Origin: an uncultured Clostridia bacterium
GTDB lineage: Bacteria > Bacillota > Clostridia > Oscillospirales > Oscillospiraceae
Reading direction: 5' to 3'
DNA: 15,204 bases
Assembly: GCA_945918815.1 (NCBI GenBank)
Contig: CAMEIU010000032.1
Location: 1 to 15,204, forward strand
The notes under the pieces were generated by a model. The model did not search any database, was not told the origin of the DNA, and saw only the letters and a program-made list of their open reading frames with translations. Every line of letters begins with the position of its first letter. Position 1 is the first letter of the stretch. This document shows, piece by piece, positions 1 through 6,705 of the stretch. Both the position numbers and the translations under genes were made by a program.

Positions 1-2099
1 AGTACGGCTGCGGCAAGCCCGGCTGCACCGTGGGCTGCGACTGCGACCGCTATATGGAGGTCTGGAACAACGTCTTCTCCCAGTTCGACAACGACGGCAA
101 CGGCCACTACACGGACCTGGCCCAGAAGAACATCGACACCGGCATGGGCCTGGAGCGTCTGGCCGTGGTCTGCCAGGACGTGGACTCCCTCTTCGACGTG
201 GATACGGTCATGAACATCACCAACCGGGTCTCCGAGCTGACCGGGGCCTACTACGGCAAGACCCACAAGATGGACGTGTCCCTCCGGGTCATCACCGACC
301 ATATCCGCTCCGCCACCTTTATGATCTGCGACGGCGTCCTGCCCTCCAACGAGGGCCGCGGCTACGTCCTGCGCCGCCTGCTCCGCCGGGCCGCCCGCCA
401 CGGCAAGCTCCTGGGCGTCAACGAGCCCTTCCTCTATCAGGTGGTGGACACGGTCATCCATGAGAACGAGTGCCAGTATCCCGACCTCCGGGAGAAGCAG
501 GCCTATATCACCAAGGTCATCCAGGTGGAGGAGGAGAACTTCGCCAAGACCATCGACGGCGGCATGAAGATCTTCTCCGACCTGCTGGAGAGCCACAAGG
601 CGGCGGGGGAGACCGTGTTCTCCGGCGCCGACGCCTTCAAGCTCTACGACACCTACGGCTTCCCCATTGACCTGACCCTGGAAATGGTGGAGGAAGAGGG
701 CATGACCGTGGACCAGGACGGCTTCAACCAGCTGATGCAGGAGCAGCGGCAGCGGGCCAGAAAGGCCCGGGAGGCCCTGGGCGACCTGGGCTGGGCCGGA
801 ATTGACTTCGGCCAGGAGATGCCCGCCACGGAGTTCACCGGCTATACGGAGACAGAATCTCAGGCCCAGGTCCTGGCCATCGTGGCCGAGGACGAGCAGC
901 GGCAGGCCATCGCCGCCGGGGTGGAGGCCATCGTGGTCCTGGACAAGACCCCCTTCTACGCCGAAATGGGCGGCCAGGTGGCCGACCATGGCGTGATCCG
1001 CACCGCCGACGGCGTGTTCGCGGTCCGGGATGTGCAGAAGAACAAGGGCGGCAAGTATATGCACTACGGCGTCATGGAGTCCGGCTCCATGCAGGTGGGC
1101 GGAACCGTCACCGCCTCCATCGATGTGCAGCGGCGGCAGGCCATCGCCCGCGCCCACTCCGCCACCCATCTGCTCCAGTCCGCCCTGGAAAAGGTCCTGG
1201 GCGAGCACTGCCATCAGGCCGGCTCTCTGGTGGAGCCGGACCATCTGCGGTTTGATTTCACCCACTTCTCCGCCGTGACCCATGAGGAAATGGGAAAAAT
1301 CACCCAGGATATTATGAACATGATCCTGGACGGCATGGACGTGGAGACCCTGGTGCTGCCCATCGAAGAGGCCAAGAAGCTGGGCGCCACGGCGTTGTTC
1401 GGCGAGAAATACGGCGACGTGGTCCGCGTGGTGAAGATGGGCGACCGGTCCCTGGAATTCTGCGGCGGCACCCATCTGGACAACACCGCCAAGGTGGGCC
1501 TGATCCGCATCCAGTCCGAGTCCTCCGTGGCCTCCGGCGTCCGCCGCATCGAGGCCTACACCGGCAAGGAGGTCCTGCGGCAGATGGACCAGATGAACCA
1601 GACCGTTGCCGAGGCCGCCGAGATTCTCAAGACCACCCCCAAGGAGCTGCTCCACAAGGCCGGGGCCATGGTCCAGGAGGCCAAGGAAATGCGGCTGAAC
1701 GTGGACCGGCTGAAGGACAAGCTGTTCTCCGGCGAGATCGAGCGGACGCTGTTCGCCGCCAAGGAGATCAAGGGCCTGAAGGTGGTCACTGTCACAAGAA
1801 GCGACATCGAGACCGCCGACCTGCGGAAGATGGGCGACTTCCTGAAGGACCGGAGCCCCGACGTGGTGGCTCTGCTGGCCGCAGTCCAGGGCGAGAAGAT
1901 CACCCTGCTGGCCGTCTGCGGCAAGAACGCCATCGCCCACGGCATCAAGGCCGGCGACATCATCAAGAACCTGGCCCCCATCTGCGGCGGCAAGGGCGGC
2001 GGCAAGCCCGACAGCGCCATGGGCGGCGGCAGCAACGTCCTGAAGCTGGACGACACCATGGCAGCCCTGGACGACTACGTCAGCGAGAAAGCCTGCTGA
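1..2099 (+). CDS. alaS: Alanyl-tRNA synthetase, 5'-truncated by the window edge
   Basis: This enzyme charges tRNA(Ala) with alanine in the cytoplasm and hydrolyses mischarged Ser- and Gly-tRNA(Ala). The reading frame is already open at the window edge (codons in phase with base 3), so about 180 N-terminal residues lie outside. Visible in order: the end of the catalytic domain, starting just before the CDCDRYMEVWN stretch and including GMGLERL; the tRNA-recognition helical region (YVLRRLLRRAARHG); and the editing domain with HSATH near visible residue 385 and CGGTH near 487, which together form the zinc-binding HxxxH plus CxxxH set. The C-terminal DHHA1-like domain follows, with its glycine-rich GGKGGGKPDSAMGGG. 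It stops at TGA 2097-2099, and a repeat element begins four bases later. About 698 residues are visible of a usual 870-880. No frameshift is seen. The identity is secure. Confidence 0.97.
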   Translation, partial: YGCGKPGCTVGCDCDRYMEVWNNVFSQFDNDGNGHYTDLAQKNIDTGMGLERLAVVCQDVDSLFDVDTVMNITNRVSELTGAYYGKTHKMDVSLRVITDHIRSATFMICDGVLPSNEGRGYVLRRLLRRAARHGKLLGVNEPFLYQVVDTVIHENECQYPDLREKQAYITKVIQVEEENFAKTIDGGMKIFSDLLESHKAAGETVFSGADAFKLYDTYGFPIDLTLEMVEEEGMTVDQDGFNQLMQEQRQRARKAREALGDLGWAGIDFGQEMPATEFTGYTETESQAQVLAIVAEDEQRQAIAAGVEAIVVLDKTPFYAEMGGQVADHGVIRTADGVFAVRDVQKNKGGKYMHYGVMESGSMQVGGTVTASIDVQRRQAIARAHSATHLLQSALEKVLGEHCHQAGSLVEPDHLRFDFTHFSAVTHEEMGKITQDIMNMILDGMDVETLVLPIEEAKKLGATALFGEKYGDVVRVVKMGDRSLEFCGGTHLDNTAKVGLIRIQSESSVASGVRRIEAYTGKEVLRQMDQMNQTVAEAAEILKTTPKELLHKAGAMVQEAKEMRLNVDRLKDKLFSGEIERTLFAAKEIKGLKVVTVTRSDIETADLRKMGDFLKDRSPDVVALLAAVQGEKITLLAVCGKNAIAHGIKAGDIIKNLAPICGGKGGGKPDSAMGGGSNVLKLDDTMAALDDYVSEKAC

Positions 2100-2102
2100 A
2101 TA

Positions 2103-2334
2103 ATTGACAATTGACAATGTACAATGGACAATGAATGTGTCCCTTCGGGACGATTTTGATTTTAATTGCACGATCGGACACCCCCGTAGGGGCGACCCTT
2201 GCGGTCGCCCGATGGTGCGCACTGCGGGCGATCGCAAGGGTCGCCCCTACGAATGCAGAATAGTTCGTACAATATTCCAATCGTCCGCGTCAGCGGACAC
2301 CTTCATTGTCCATTGTCAATTGTACATTGTCCAT
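2103..2334. repeat. Heptamer-bounded structured element 1 (232 bp)
   Basis: The left end has four tandem heptamers (ATTGACA, ATTGACA, ATGTACA, ATGGACA; 2103-2130). The right end has four in inverted orientation (TGTCCAT, TGTCAAT, TGTACAT, TGTCCAT; 2307-2334). Reading inward, each array is followed by ATGAA, one base, GTGTCC or GGTGTC, and then a small hairpin: GTCCC-TTC-GGGAC at 2139-2151 on the left, and GTCCGC-GTCA-GCGGAC at 2283-2298 on the right. A 27-bp-arm hairpin (2185-2251) lies in the middle. No coding sequence is seen inside. The element fills the alaS-HIT gap and ends seven bases before the HIT gene's ribosome-binding site. The layout resembles a MITE-like or REP-like element. The family is not one I can name. 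Confidence 0.85.
2185..2251. repeat. Paired YGTAGGG short units forming a 27-bp-arm hairpin
   Basis: The unit CGTAGGGGCGACCC...GTCGCCCG (2185-2211) is followed after 13 bases by its inverted copy (2225-2251), with one mismatch in 27. Each arm is also a small hairpin in its own right (GGGCGACC/GGTCGCCC). The two arms could therefore fold as one long stem or as two short ones. Single copies of the same unit occur at 9256-9282 and, diverged, at 3977-4001. Confidence 0.85.
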
Positions 2335-2355
2335 TCAAATAAGGAGGAACCCCAA

Positions 2356-2694
2356 ATGTCTGATTGCCTGTTTTGTAAGATCATCGCCGGGGAGATTCCC
2401 AGCAAGAAGGTCTATGAGGATGACCTTTGCTATGCCTTTTATGACATCTCTCCCATGGCTCCCACCCATTTCCTGGTGGTGCCCAAGGCCCATTTCGCCT
2501 CGGCTGCCGAGGTGACGGAGGAAAACGCCCCCGTCGTCGGCCATATCTACGCCGTCATTGCCGAGCTGGCCAAGGAGATGGGCTTCTCCGACGGCTACCG
2601 GGTGGTCACCAACGTGGGCGAACTGGCCGGCCAGACCGTCCACCACATCCACTTCCACGTCCTCTCCGGCAAACAGCTGGGAAGCTTTAACTGA
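2356..2694 (+). CDS. hinT: HIT-family nucleotide-binding hydrolase (HinT-like)
   Basis: This is a small histidine-triad protein of 112 residues, the normal length for HinT. Members hydrolyse purine nucleoside phosphoramidates (AMP-lysine, AMP-NH2) in the cytoplasm, and the physiological substrate is often unknown. The N-terminal CLFCKIIAGEIPSKKVYED is typical, and the triad reads H97-I-H99-F-H101 near the C terminus with H99 as the expected nucleophile-associated pair. The cysteines near residues 4 and 7 (CLFC) may bind zinc, as in many HIT proteins. The start is ATG 2356, set by AAGGAGGA at 2341-2348. The longer open frame back to 2104 only translates repeat DNA. The gene lies 20 bases after repeat element 1 and converges on the minus-strand exchanger gene. 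The exact subfamily is not certain. Confidence 0.93.
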   Translation: MSDCLFCKIIAGEIPSKKVYEDDLCYAFYDISPMAPTHFLVVPKAHFASAAEVTEENAPVVGHIYAVIAELAKEMGFSDGYRVVTNVGELAGQTVHHIHFHVLSGKQLGSFN

Positions 2695-2726
2695 GTAAGC
2701 CGTAAATCACCCCGTGTCATTGCTGC

Positions 2727-2834
2727 GAACAAGCTTACTCTGTAGGGCGCGGCGACCCCGACGCGCCGTTTGGCAGTACCGCGCAGTACGCAGCTGTCTG
2801 CCAGCGGCCGTGCCCTACAGAGAATTGCTTGTTC
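2727..2834. repeat. YGTAGGG long element, copy A (core 2741-2819)
   Basis: The 79-bp core runs from TGTAGGGCGCGGCGAC to GGCCGTGCCCTACA. The outer arms extend the inverted repeat: GAACAAGC at 2727-2734 pairs with GCTTGTTC at 2827-2834, and CTCTGTAGGGC pairs with GCCCTACAGAG. The left half is itself a hairpin (GGCGCG/CGCGCC). Homologous cores lie at 9333-9422 (same orientation) and 14285-14374 (reversed). Copy A lacks about 11 bases in the centre relative to these. Confidence 0.85.
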
Positions 2835-2842
2835 ACCGCGGT

Positions 2843-2958
2843 GCAAAAAACGCGTGTCATTGCGAGAAGCGCAGCGACGTGGCAATCCGTATCCCATTGG
2901 AGAACGGGCTGCCGCGCCAGTGTGCGCACTGGTTCGCAATGACACGCGTATTTTTTGC
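2843..2958. terminator. TGTCATTGCGAG-family inverted repeat, probable bidirectional terminator
   Basis: The arms GCAAAAAA-CGCGTGTCATTGCGA (2843-2865) and TCGCAATGACACGCG-TA-TTTTTTGC (2934-2958) are perfectly complementary apart from a two-base TA bulge. In both directions the stem is followed by six T's, as in a rho-independent terminator. Inside lies a further hairpin, CCAGTG-TGCG-CACTGG. The element sits exactly between two convergent genes: the HIT gene ends at 2694 (plus) and the exchanger gene ends at 2962 (minus). The stem is much longer than in an ordinary terminator because this is a dispersed repeat; a second copy lies at 10995-11128 and a truncated one at about 9450-9484. Terminator function is inferred. 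Confidence 0.65.
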
Positions 2959-2961
2959 TTC

Positions 2962-3933
2962 CTACACCACAAACTGGAACACGCAGAAGGCGGCGTAGAG
3001 GCAGAGGAGGATGATTCCCTGGGCCCGGGTCAGCTTGCCGCGGCGGAGGGCAGGCAGGGTCAGGAAGGCCATGACGAAGAGCATCAGGGGCAGGTCCACC
3101 ACCAGGGATGCGTTGAGGCCCGCGATGGTCTTGCTCTGGGGGATGGAGAAGGGGGAGAGGGTTGTGGACACGCCGCAGACCAGCACCAGATTGAACAGGT
3201 TCGCGCCGATCACATTGCCGAGAGACAAGGCCCCGTGGCCCTTGGCCAGGGATGTGATGGCTGTCACCAGCTCCGGCAGAGAGGTGCCCAGGGCCACGAA
3301 GGTCAGGGCGATGACGGATTCCGGCACGCCCAGGGCCTGGGCGATGAGGGTTCCGTTGTCCACCAGCAGGTCCGCGCCCACGGCGATCAAGGCCGCGCCC
3401 ACCACCAGCAGCAGAAGGTCCTTCCACAGGGGAGACTGTTTTTCTTCTTCTTCTTCCGCCTGCTCCGCAGGGGCTTCGGGATTTTTCAATGCCTGCCGCA
3501 CGGTCAGGACCATATAGACCAGGAAGACCGCCAGCAGAATCACGCCGGTGAGCCGGGTGAATTGGCCGGTCAGGTAGGCCGTCAGCATGTAGAAGGCCGC
3601 CGCCAGGAAGAAGAAAATCACCGGCGTTTTCAGGGACCTCCGGTCCACAGAGGAGGGCCGGATGGCGATGGTCAGAGCTGCGATCAGGGCGGTGTTGCAG
3701 ATGATGGAGCCGATGGCGTTGCCATAGGCGATCTCACCGTGGCCGCTGACGGCGGAGGTGGCGGAGACCATGACCTCCGGCAGGGTGGTGCCGATGGAGA
3801 CCACCGTGGCGCCGATGAGCAGCTCCGGCACATGGAAGCGGTGGGCGATGCCGGTGGCGCCGTCCACAAACCAGTCGCCGCCCTTGATCAGCAATACCAG
3901 GCCAACAATGAATAACAAGACGGGAACCAACAT
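2962..3933 (-). CDS. CaxA/YrbG-type Ca2+(Mn2+?)/Na+ exchanger
   Basis: This is an inner-membrane antiporter of the Ca2+/cation exchanger superfamily, 323 residues with about ten hydrophobic segments, the usual size. The two inverted alpha-repeats are clear: GTTLPE at residues 48-53 with GNAIGS at 71-76, and GTSLPE at 216-221 with GNVIGAN at 239-245. The conserved Glu and Asn residues form the cation site. An acidic cytoplasmic loop (EEEEE near 159-164) separates the halves. The start is ATG 3933 (complement) with AAAGGAG about ten bases upstream. It lies 82 bp downstream of mntP on the same strand with no clear terminator between, so it probably shares mntP's riboswitch-controlled transcript. 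That context suggests manganese or calcium export. The ion is inferred and not shown by the sequence. Confidence 0.92.
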   Translation of the reverse strand: MLVPVLLFIVGLVLLIKGGDWFVDGATGIAHRFHVPELLIGATVVSIGTTLPEVMVSATSAVSGHGEIAYGNAIGSIICNTALIAALTIAIRPSSVDRRSLKTPVIFFFLAAAFYMLTAYLTGQFTRLTGVILLAVFLVYMVLTVRQALKNPEAPAEQAEEEEEKQSPLWKDLLLLVVGAALIAVGADLLVDNGTLIAQALGVPESVIALTFVALGTSLPELVTAITSLAKGHGALSLGNVIGANLFNLVLVCGVSTTLSPFSIPQSKTIAGLNASLVVDLPLMLFVMAFLTLPALRRGKLTRAQGIILLCLYAAFCVFQFVV

Positions 3934-3955
3934 GATTGAGACACTCCTTTATATA

Positions 3956-4001
3956 ATTGACAATGACTGAATTTTTCGTAGGGGCGGCTATCAGCCGCCC
4001 G
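3956..4001. repeat. Single heptamer plus diverged YGTAGGG short unit
   Basis: One heptamer ATTGACA lies at 3956-3962 and a YGTAGGG unit at 3977-4001. The unit folds as GGGCGGCT-ATC-AGCCGCCC (3982-4000). Compared with the unit at 9256 (GGGCGACC/GGTCGCCC), both arms have changed together and pairing is kept. The unit fills most of the gap between mntP and the exchanger gene. In the minus direction no U-tract follows the stem, so it is not an obvious terminator. Confidence 0.75.
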
Positions 4002-4015
4002 AAAGCAAGGAGATA

Positions 4016-4603
4016 TTATCCCAGAATCCCCTGTAAGAAGATCTCCAATCCGATGGCGATCAGAATCACGCCGCCCAGGATGGAGGCCTTGCCTGCCAGC
4101 TTCATACCGGCCTTCCGTCCGATGACCAGGCCGCCCATGCAGATGATGAAGGTCACGGCGGCGATGATCAGGGAACATGCCAATGCCATGGGCCACTGAT
4201 ATTCGGCGATGGTGAAGCCCACGGACAGGGCGTCGATGGAGGTGGCCACGCCCTGGACCAGCAGGGCTCCCAGGCCGACCTTGTGGGCCTCCGGGTCGCA
4301 GTTCTTGCAGTGAACGCCCTCCCAGAGCATATTGCCGCCGATGTAGCCCAACAAAATCAATGCAATCCAGGGAATGAATTTCTCAAAGGCCCGGAAATAC
4401 TGGACGATGGTGTGGACCAAAATCCAGCCGGTCATGGGCATCAGAGCCTGGAACCCGGCGAAAACGCCCGCGATTGCGCACATTTTATGCTTCCCCATGG
4501 ACGGCTCGTTCAAACCGTTGGCCAATGAGACGGAAAAGGCGTCCATAGCCAGTCCCACGCCCAGGAGAATGCTGTTGAGCACAAACAGAAAGCGCCCCTC
4601 CAT
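4016..4603 (-). CDS. mntP: Manganese efflux pump MntP
   Basis: This inner-membrane exporter protects cells from manganese excess. Its 195 residues are near the family's usual 185-190, with six hydrophobic segments. The repeated acidic motif of the family is visible twice: GLAMDAFSVSLANG, with D21 in the first helix, and GVATSIDALSVGF, with D124 in the fourth. A short loop near residues 98-104 carries HCKNC, which could bind metal, but this is speculation. The start is ATG 4603 (complement), with GGAGGGG seven bases upstream. The leader carries a strong promoter, a yybP-ykoY riboswitch and an intrinsic terminator, all fitting manganese-induced expression. The exchanger gene follows on the same strand. 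The annotation is secure from both protein and leader. Confidence 0.96.
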   Translation of the reverse strand: MEGRFLFVLNSILLGVGLAMDAFSVSLANGLNEPSMGKHKMCAIAGVFAGFQALMPMTGWILVHTIVQYFRAFEKFIPWIALILLGYIGGNMLWEGVHCKNCDPEAHKVGLGALLVQGVATSIDALSVGFTIAEYQWPMALACSLIIAAVTFIICMGGLVIGRKAGMKLAGKASILGGVILIAIGLEIFLQGILG

Positions 4604-4617
4604 ATGCTTGCCCCTCC

Positions 4618-4651
4618 AAAAGAAAAACGGGTATGGCCGAAGCCATACCCG
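4618..4651 (-). terminator. Intrinsic terminator (attenuator) in the mntP leader
   Basis: On the minus strand a ten-base-pair stem, CGGGTATGGC-TTCG-GCCATACCCG, with a UUCG-type tetraloop is followed at once by TTTTTCTTTT. It lies between the riboswitch aptamer and the mntP ribosome-binding site. It therefore fits the expression platform of a transcription-controlling riboswitch rather than the end of a gene. Confidence 0.88.
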
Positions 4652-4689
4652 AATAGTTCCAAACAGAATCCGACTTCATGTATAGCTAG

Positions 4690-4785
4690 GCAGTTATACA
4701 TGAGTCTCGCAATTGAAAGCAAGCCAGACCGAATGGCCGGTATGTTGACTTGCTACGCATACGCGCTTGCTACTCCCCCATGGAA
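4690..4785 (-). promoter_or_regulatory. yybP-ykoY manganese riboswitch aptamer
   Basis: On the minus strand the RNA carries the two invariant pieces of the family: GGGGAGTAGC (complement of 4769-4778) and GCGAGACTCAT (complement of 4700-4710). GTCAACATA (complement of 4741-4749) and a paired arm, AGCAAG/CTTGCT, lie between them. Family members sense Mn2+ and switch on manganese exporters. Just downstream, TATACATG/CATGTATA (4677-4684 with 4695-4702) can form an eight-base-pair hairpin that overlaps the aptamer's 3' end, so it competes with the closing stem. How that choice reaches the terminator at 4618-4651 is not clear from inspection. Confidence 0.93.
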
Positions 4786-4797
4786 GATTGTTCTTAA

Positions 4798-4826
4798 AAT
4801 ATAACAAATTCCGGCAGGATTGTCAA
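4798..4826 (-). promoter_or_regulatory. Sigma-A-type promoter of the mntP unit
   Basis: On the minus strand TTGACA (complement of 4821-4826) is separated by 17 bases from TATATT (complement of 4798-4803). This -35 is a perfect consensus hexamer and the -10 is near consensus. Transcription would start near 4791, just before the riboswitch aptamer, so the spacing supports the whole leader as one unit. Confidence 0.85.
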
Positions 4827-4846
4827 GAAAAGAAATATATTTTTCT

Positions 4847-4866
4847 GCGATCCCGCCCCTACGGGG
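4847..4866. repeat. Remnant of a YGTAGGG short unit
   Basis: Read on the minus strand this is CGTAGGGGCGGGATCGC, a diverged half of the short unit, with a small CCCC-TAC-GGGG hairpin at 4856-4866. It lies between the argS stop codon and the mntP promoter. No U-tract follows the hairpin, so a terminator role for argS is not supported. Confidence 0.5.
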
Positions 4867-4885
4867 TTATAAGACAGCCGATTGC

Positions 4886-6643
4886 TTACATTCTCTCCGG
4901 GGCCTCGAAGCCCAGGAGATCGATGCAGGTCTCCAATACCTGCCTTGTCAGATCCATCAAGGCCACATAGCCTGCCTGCTTCTCCTGGTCCGGCTCGGCC
5001 AGGATGCGGGTCTCATGGTAGAACTTGTTGGCGGCCCCAGCCAGGCTGTAGATATAGCCGCAGATGTCGTTGGGGGCGTTGTCCTGGTAGGCCTGCTGGA
5101 GGGCGTCGGCAAAGCCGGTCAGGGCCAGCATCAGGTCCTTGGCCTCCTTGGTCTCCGGCGGCAGCAGCTTGTCACTGCTGACCTGGCCCTGGTACTTGCT
5201 GAGAATGGACTTGATTCTGACGATGGTGTAGAGGATATAGGGTCCCGTGTTGCCCTCAAAGGCGGCGAACCGCTCCAGATCGAACACATAGTCCTTGGTG
5301 GGCTGGTTGCTGAGATCGCCGTATTTGAGAGCGGCCATGGCGATGCGCCGGGCGGTGTCCTCCACCTCTTCGGCGGCCACCACCTGGTTTTCCGTGATCT
5401 TCCGGCGGACGTAGTCCGTGACCTCGCCGATGAGAACCTCCAGCCGCATGACGCCGCCCTGGCGGGTCTTGAAGGGCTTGCCGTCCTTGCCGTTCATGGT
5501 GCCGAAGCCAAGATGCTGCAGCTCCGTCTCCGCGGGCACGATCTTCGCTTTCCGGGCGGCCCGGAACACCTGCTCAAAGTGCAGGGCCTGCCGCTTGTCG
5601 GTGATATAGAGGACCTTGCCGGGATGGAAGTCCTGCATCCGCTGGATCAGGGTGGCCAGATCCGTGGTGGCGTAGAGGGTTGCGCCGTCGGACTTCACCA
5701 GGATGCAGGGGGGCACCTCCTTGGTGTCGGTCTCCTCCTGCACGTCGATGACCAGGGCGCCTTCGGATTCCGTGGTGATGCCCTGGGCCTTCATGTCTTC
5801 CAGCATGGCGGGAATATAGGGCTGGGCGTCGCTCTCACCCAGCCAGGCGTCAAAGCTGACGCTCAGATTGTCGTAGTTCTTCTTCAGATCCGCCACGGAG
5901 ATCCGCATGATGTGGTCCCAGATGGCCCGGTAGCCCCGGTCGCCCTGCTGGAGCTTGTAGGTGGCGTCGTGGGCCCGGCGGGCGAAGTCCTCGTCCACCT
6001 TGCTCTTGCCGCTGGCGCAGGGATAGATCTCCTCCAGTTCCGAGATGGTGAAGGGGGCCTCGGCGGGATAGTCGCCGGTGAAATCCGGGTCAAAATAGGG
6101 CAGGTCCGGCTGCCGCTCGTGGACCTCTTCAATGATGAGGCCCATCTGCAAGCCCCAGTCGCCCATGTGGATGTCGCCGATGACCTGGTTTCCAAAGTAG
6201 CGGTCGATGCGCTTGAGGCTCTCGCCGATGATGGCGGAGCGCAGATGGCCCACATGCAGGGGCTTTGCCACGTTGGGGCCGCCGTAGTCGATGACGATGG
6301 TCCGGGGGTTGGCTTCCGCTTCCAGGCCAAAGCGGTCGCTGCGGCCCATCTCGGCCACATAGTCCCGCAGCCAGGCAGGGGACAGGTTGAAGTTCAGAAA
6401 GCCGGGATTCACCGCCGACACCATGGAGAACATGGCCTCGCCCTCCAGCTGGGCCGCAACGGCCTGGGCAATCTGGATGGGGGCTCTGTGATAGACCTTG
6501 GCGGCGGGCATGGCGCCGTTACACTGGTATTCGCACAGGTCCGGCCGGTTGGAAACCGTGACCTTACCGTAAGCCGGATCAAACCCCGCGGCCTCAAAGG
6601 CCTGGGACACCCGGCCGGAAATCAATTCAGCAATTTTTTTCAT
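4886..6643 (-). CDS. argS: Arginyl-tRNA synthetase
   Basis: This cytoplasmic class I synthetase attaches arginine to tRNA(Arg). Its 585 residues fit the family's 550-590. An N-terminal tRNA D-loop-binding domain (about residues 1-100) is followed by the catalytic Rossmann core with the HIGH-type motif HVGH at residues 130-133 inside GPNVAKPLHVGHLRS. The KMSK region is degenerate (KTRQGG near residue 385), as is common in ArgRS, and an alpha-helical DALR anticodon-binding domain closes the protein. The start is ATG 6643 (complement), with AAGGATG upstream. It diverges from clpC. Its promoter overlaps the left end of heptamer element 2. Confidence 0.97.
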   Translation of the reverse strand: MKKIAELISGRVSQAFEAAGFDPAYGKVTVSNRPDLCEYQCNGAMPAAKVYHRAPIQIAQAVAAQLEGEAMFSMVSAVNPGFLNFNLSPAWLRDYVAEMGRSDRFGLEAEANPRTIVIDYGGPNVAKPLHVGHLRSAIIGESLKRIDRYFGNQVIGDIHMGDWGLQMGLIIEEVHERQPDLPYFDPDFTGDYPAEAPFTISELEEIYPCASGKSKVDEDFARRAHDATYKLQQGDRGYRAIWDHIMRISVADLKKNYDNLSVSFDAWLGESDAQPYIPAMLEDMKAQGITTESEGALVIDVQEETDTKEVPPCILVKSDGATLYATTDLATLIQRMQDFHPGKVLYITDKRQALHFEQVFRAARKAKIVPAETELQHLGFGTMNGKDGKPFKTRQGGVMRLEVLIGEVTDYVRRKITENQVVAAEEVEDTARRIAMAALKYGDLSNQPTKDYVFDLERFAAFEGNTGPYILYTIVRIKSILSKYQGQVSSDKLLPPETKEAKDLMLALTGFADALQQAYQDNAPNDICGYIYSLAGAANKFYHETRILAEPDQEKQAGYVALMDLTRQVLETCIDLLGFEAPERM

Positions 6644-6676
6644 GAGACATCCTTCTTTTCGTAGTCATTCTGAAAC

Positions 6677-6705
6677 ATTATAGCAAAACAATTGACAATT
6701 GACAA
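6677..6705 (-). promoter_or_regulatory. argS promoter, -35 inside a heptamer array
   Basis: On the minus strand TTGTCA (complement of 6700-6705) and TATAAT (complement of 6677-6682) are separated by 17 bases, with TGC ahead of the -10. The -10 is perfect and the -35 matches five of six bases. The -35 hexamer is formed by the penultimate heptamer of repeat element 2 plus one base of its neighbour. Confidence 0.75.

Noticed and set aside
2268..2273. TACAAT as a -10 box for the HIT gene
   Set aside because: No matching -35 at 16-18 bases upstream, and it falls inside the repeat element.
2103..2334. Heptamer arrays as a CRISPR array
   Set aside because: The repeats are seven bases long with no unique spacers, and the two ends are in inverted orientation.
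2104..2355. N-terminal extension of the HIT protein
   Set aside because: The extra codons translate repeat element 1; AAGGAGGA and ATG 2356 give the family's normal N terminus.
4856..4866. CCCC-TAC-GGGG as the argS terminator
   Set aside because: The stem is only four base pairs and no U-tract follows in the argS direction; it is better explained as a repeat remnant.
4820..6664. Long open frame of 614 codons on the plus strand opposite argS
   Set aside because: It is the antisense shadow of argS in high-GC DNA: biased composition, no recognisable domain, and the argS frame has clear motifs.
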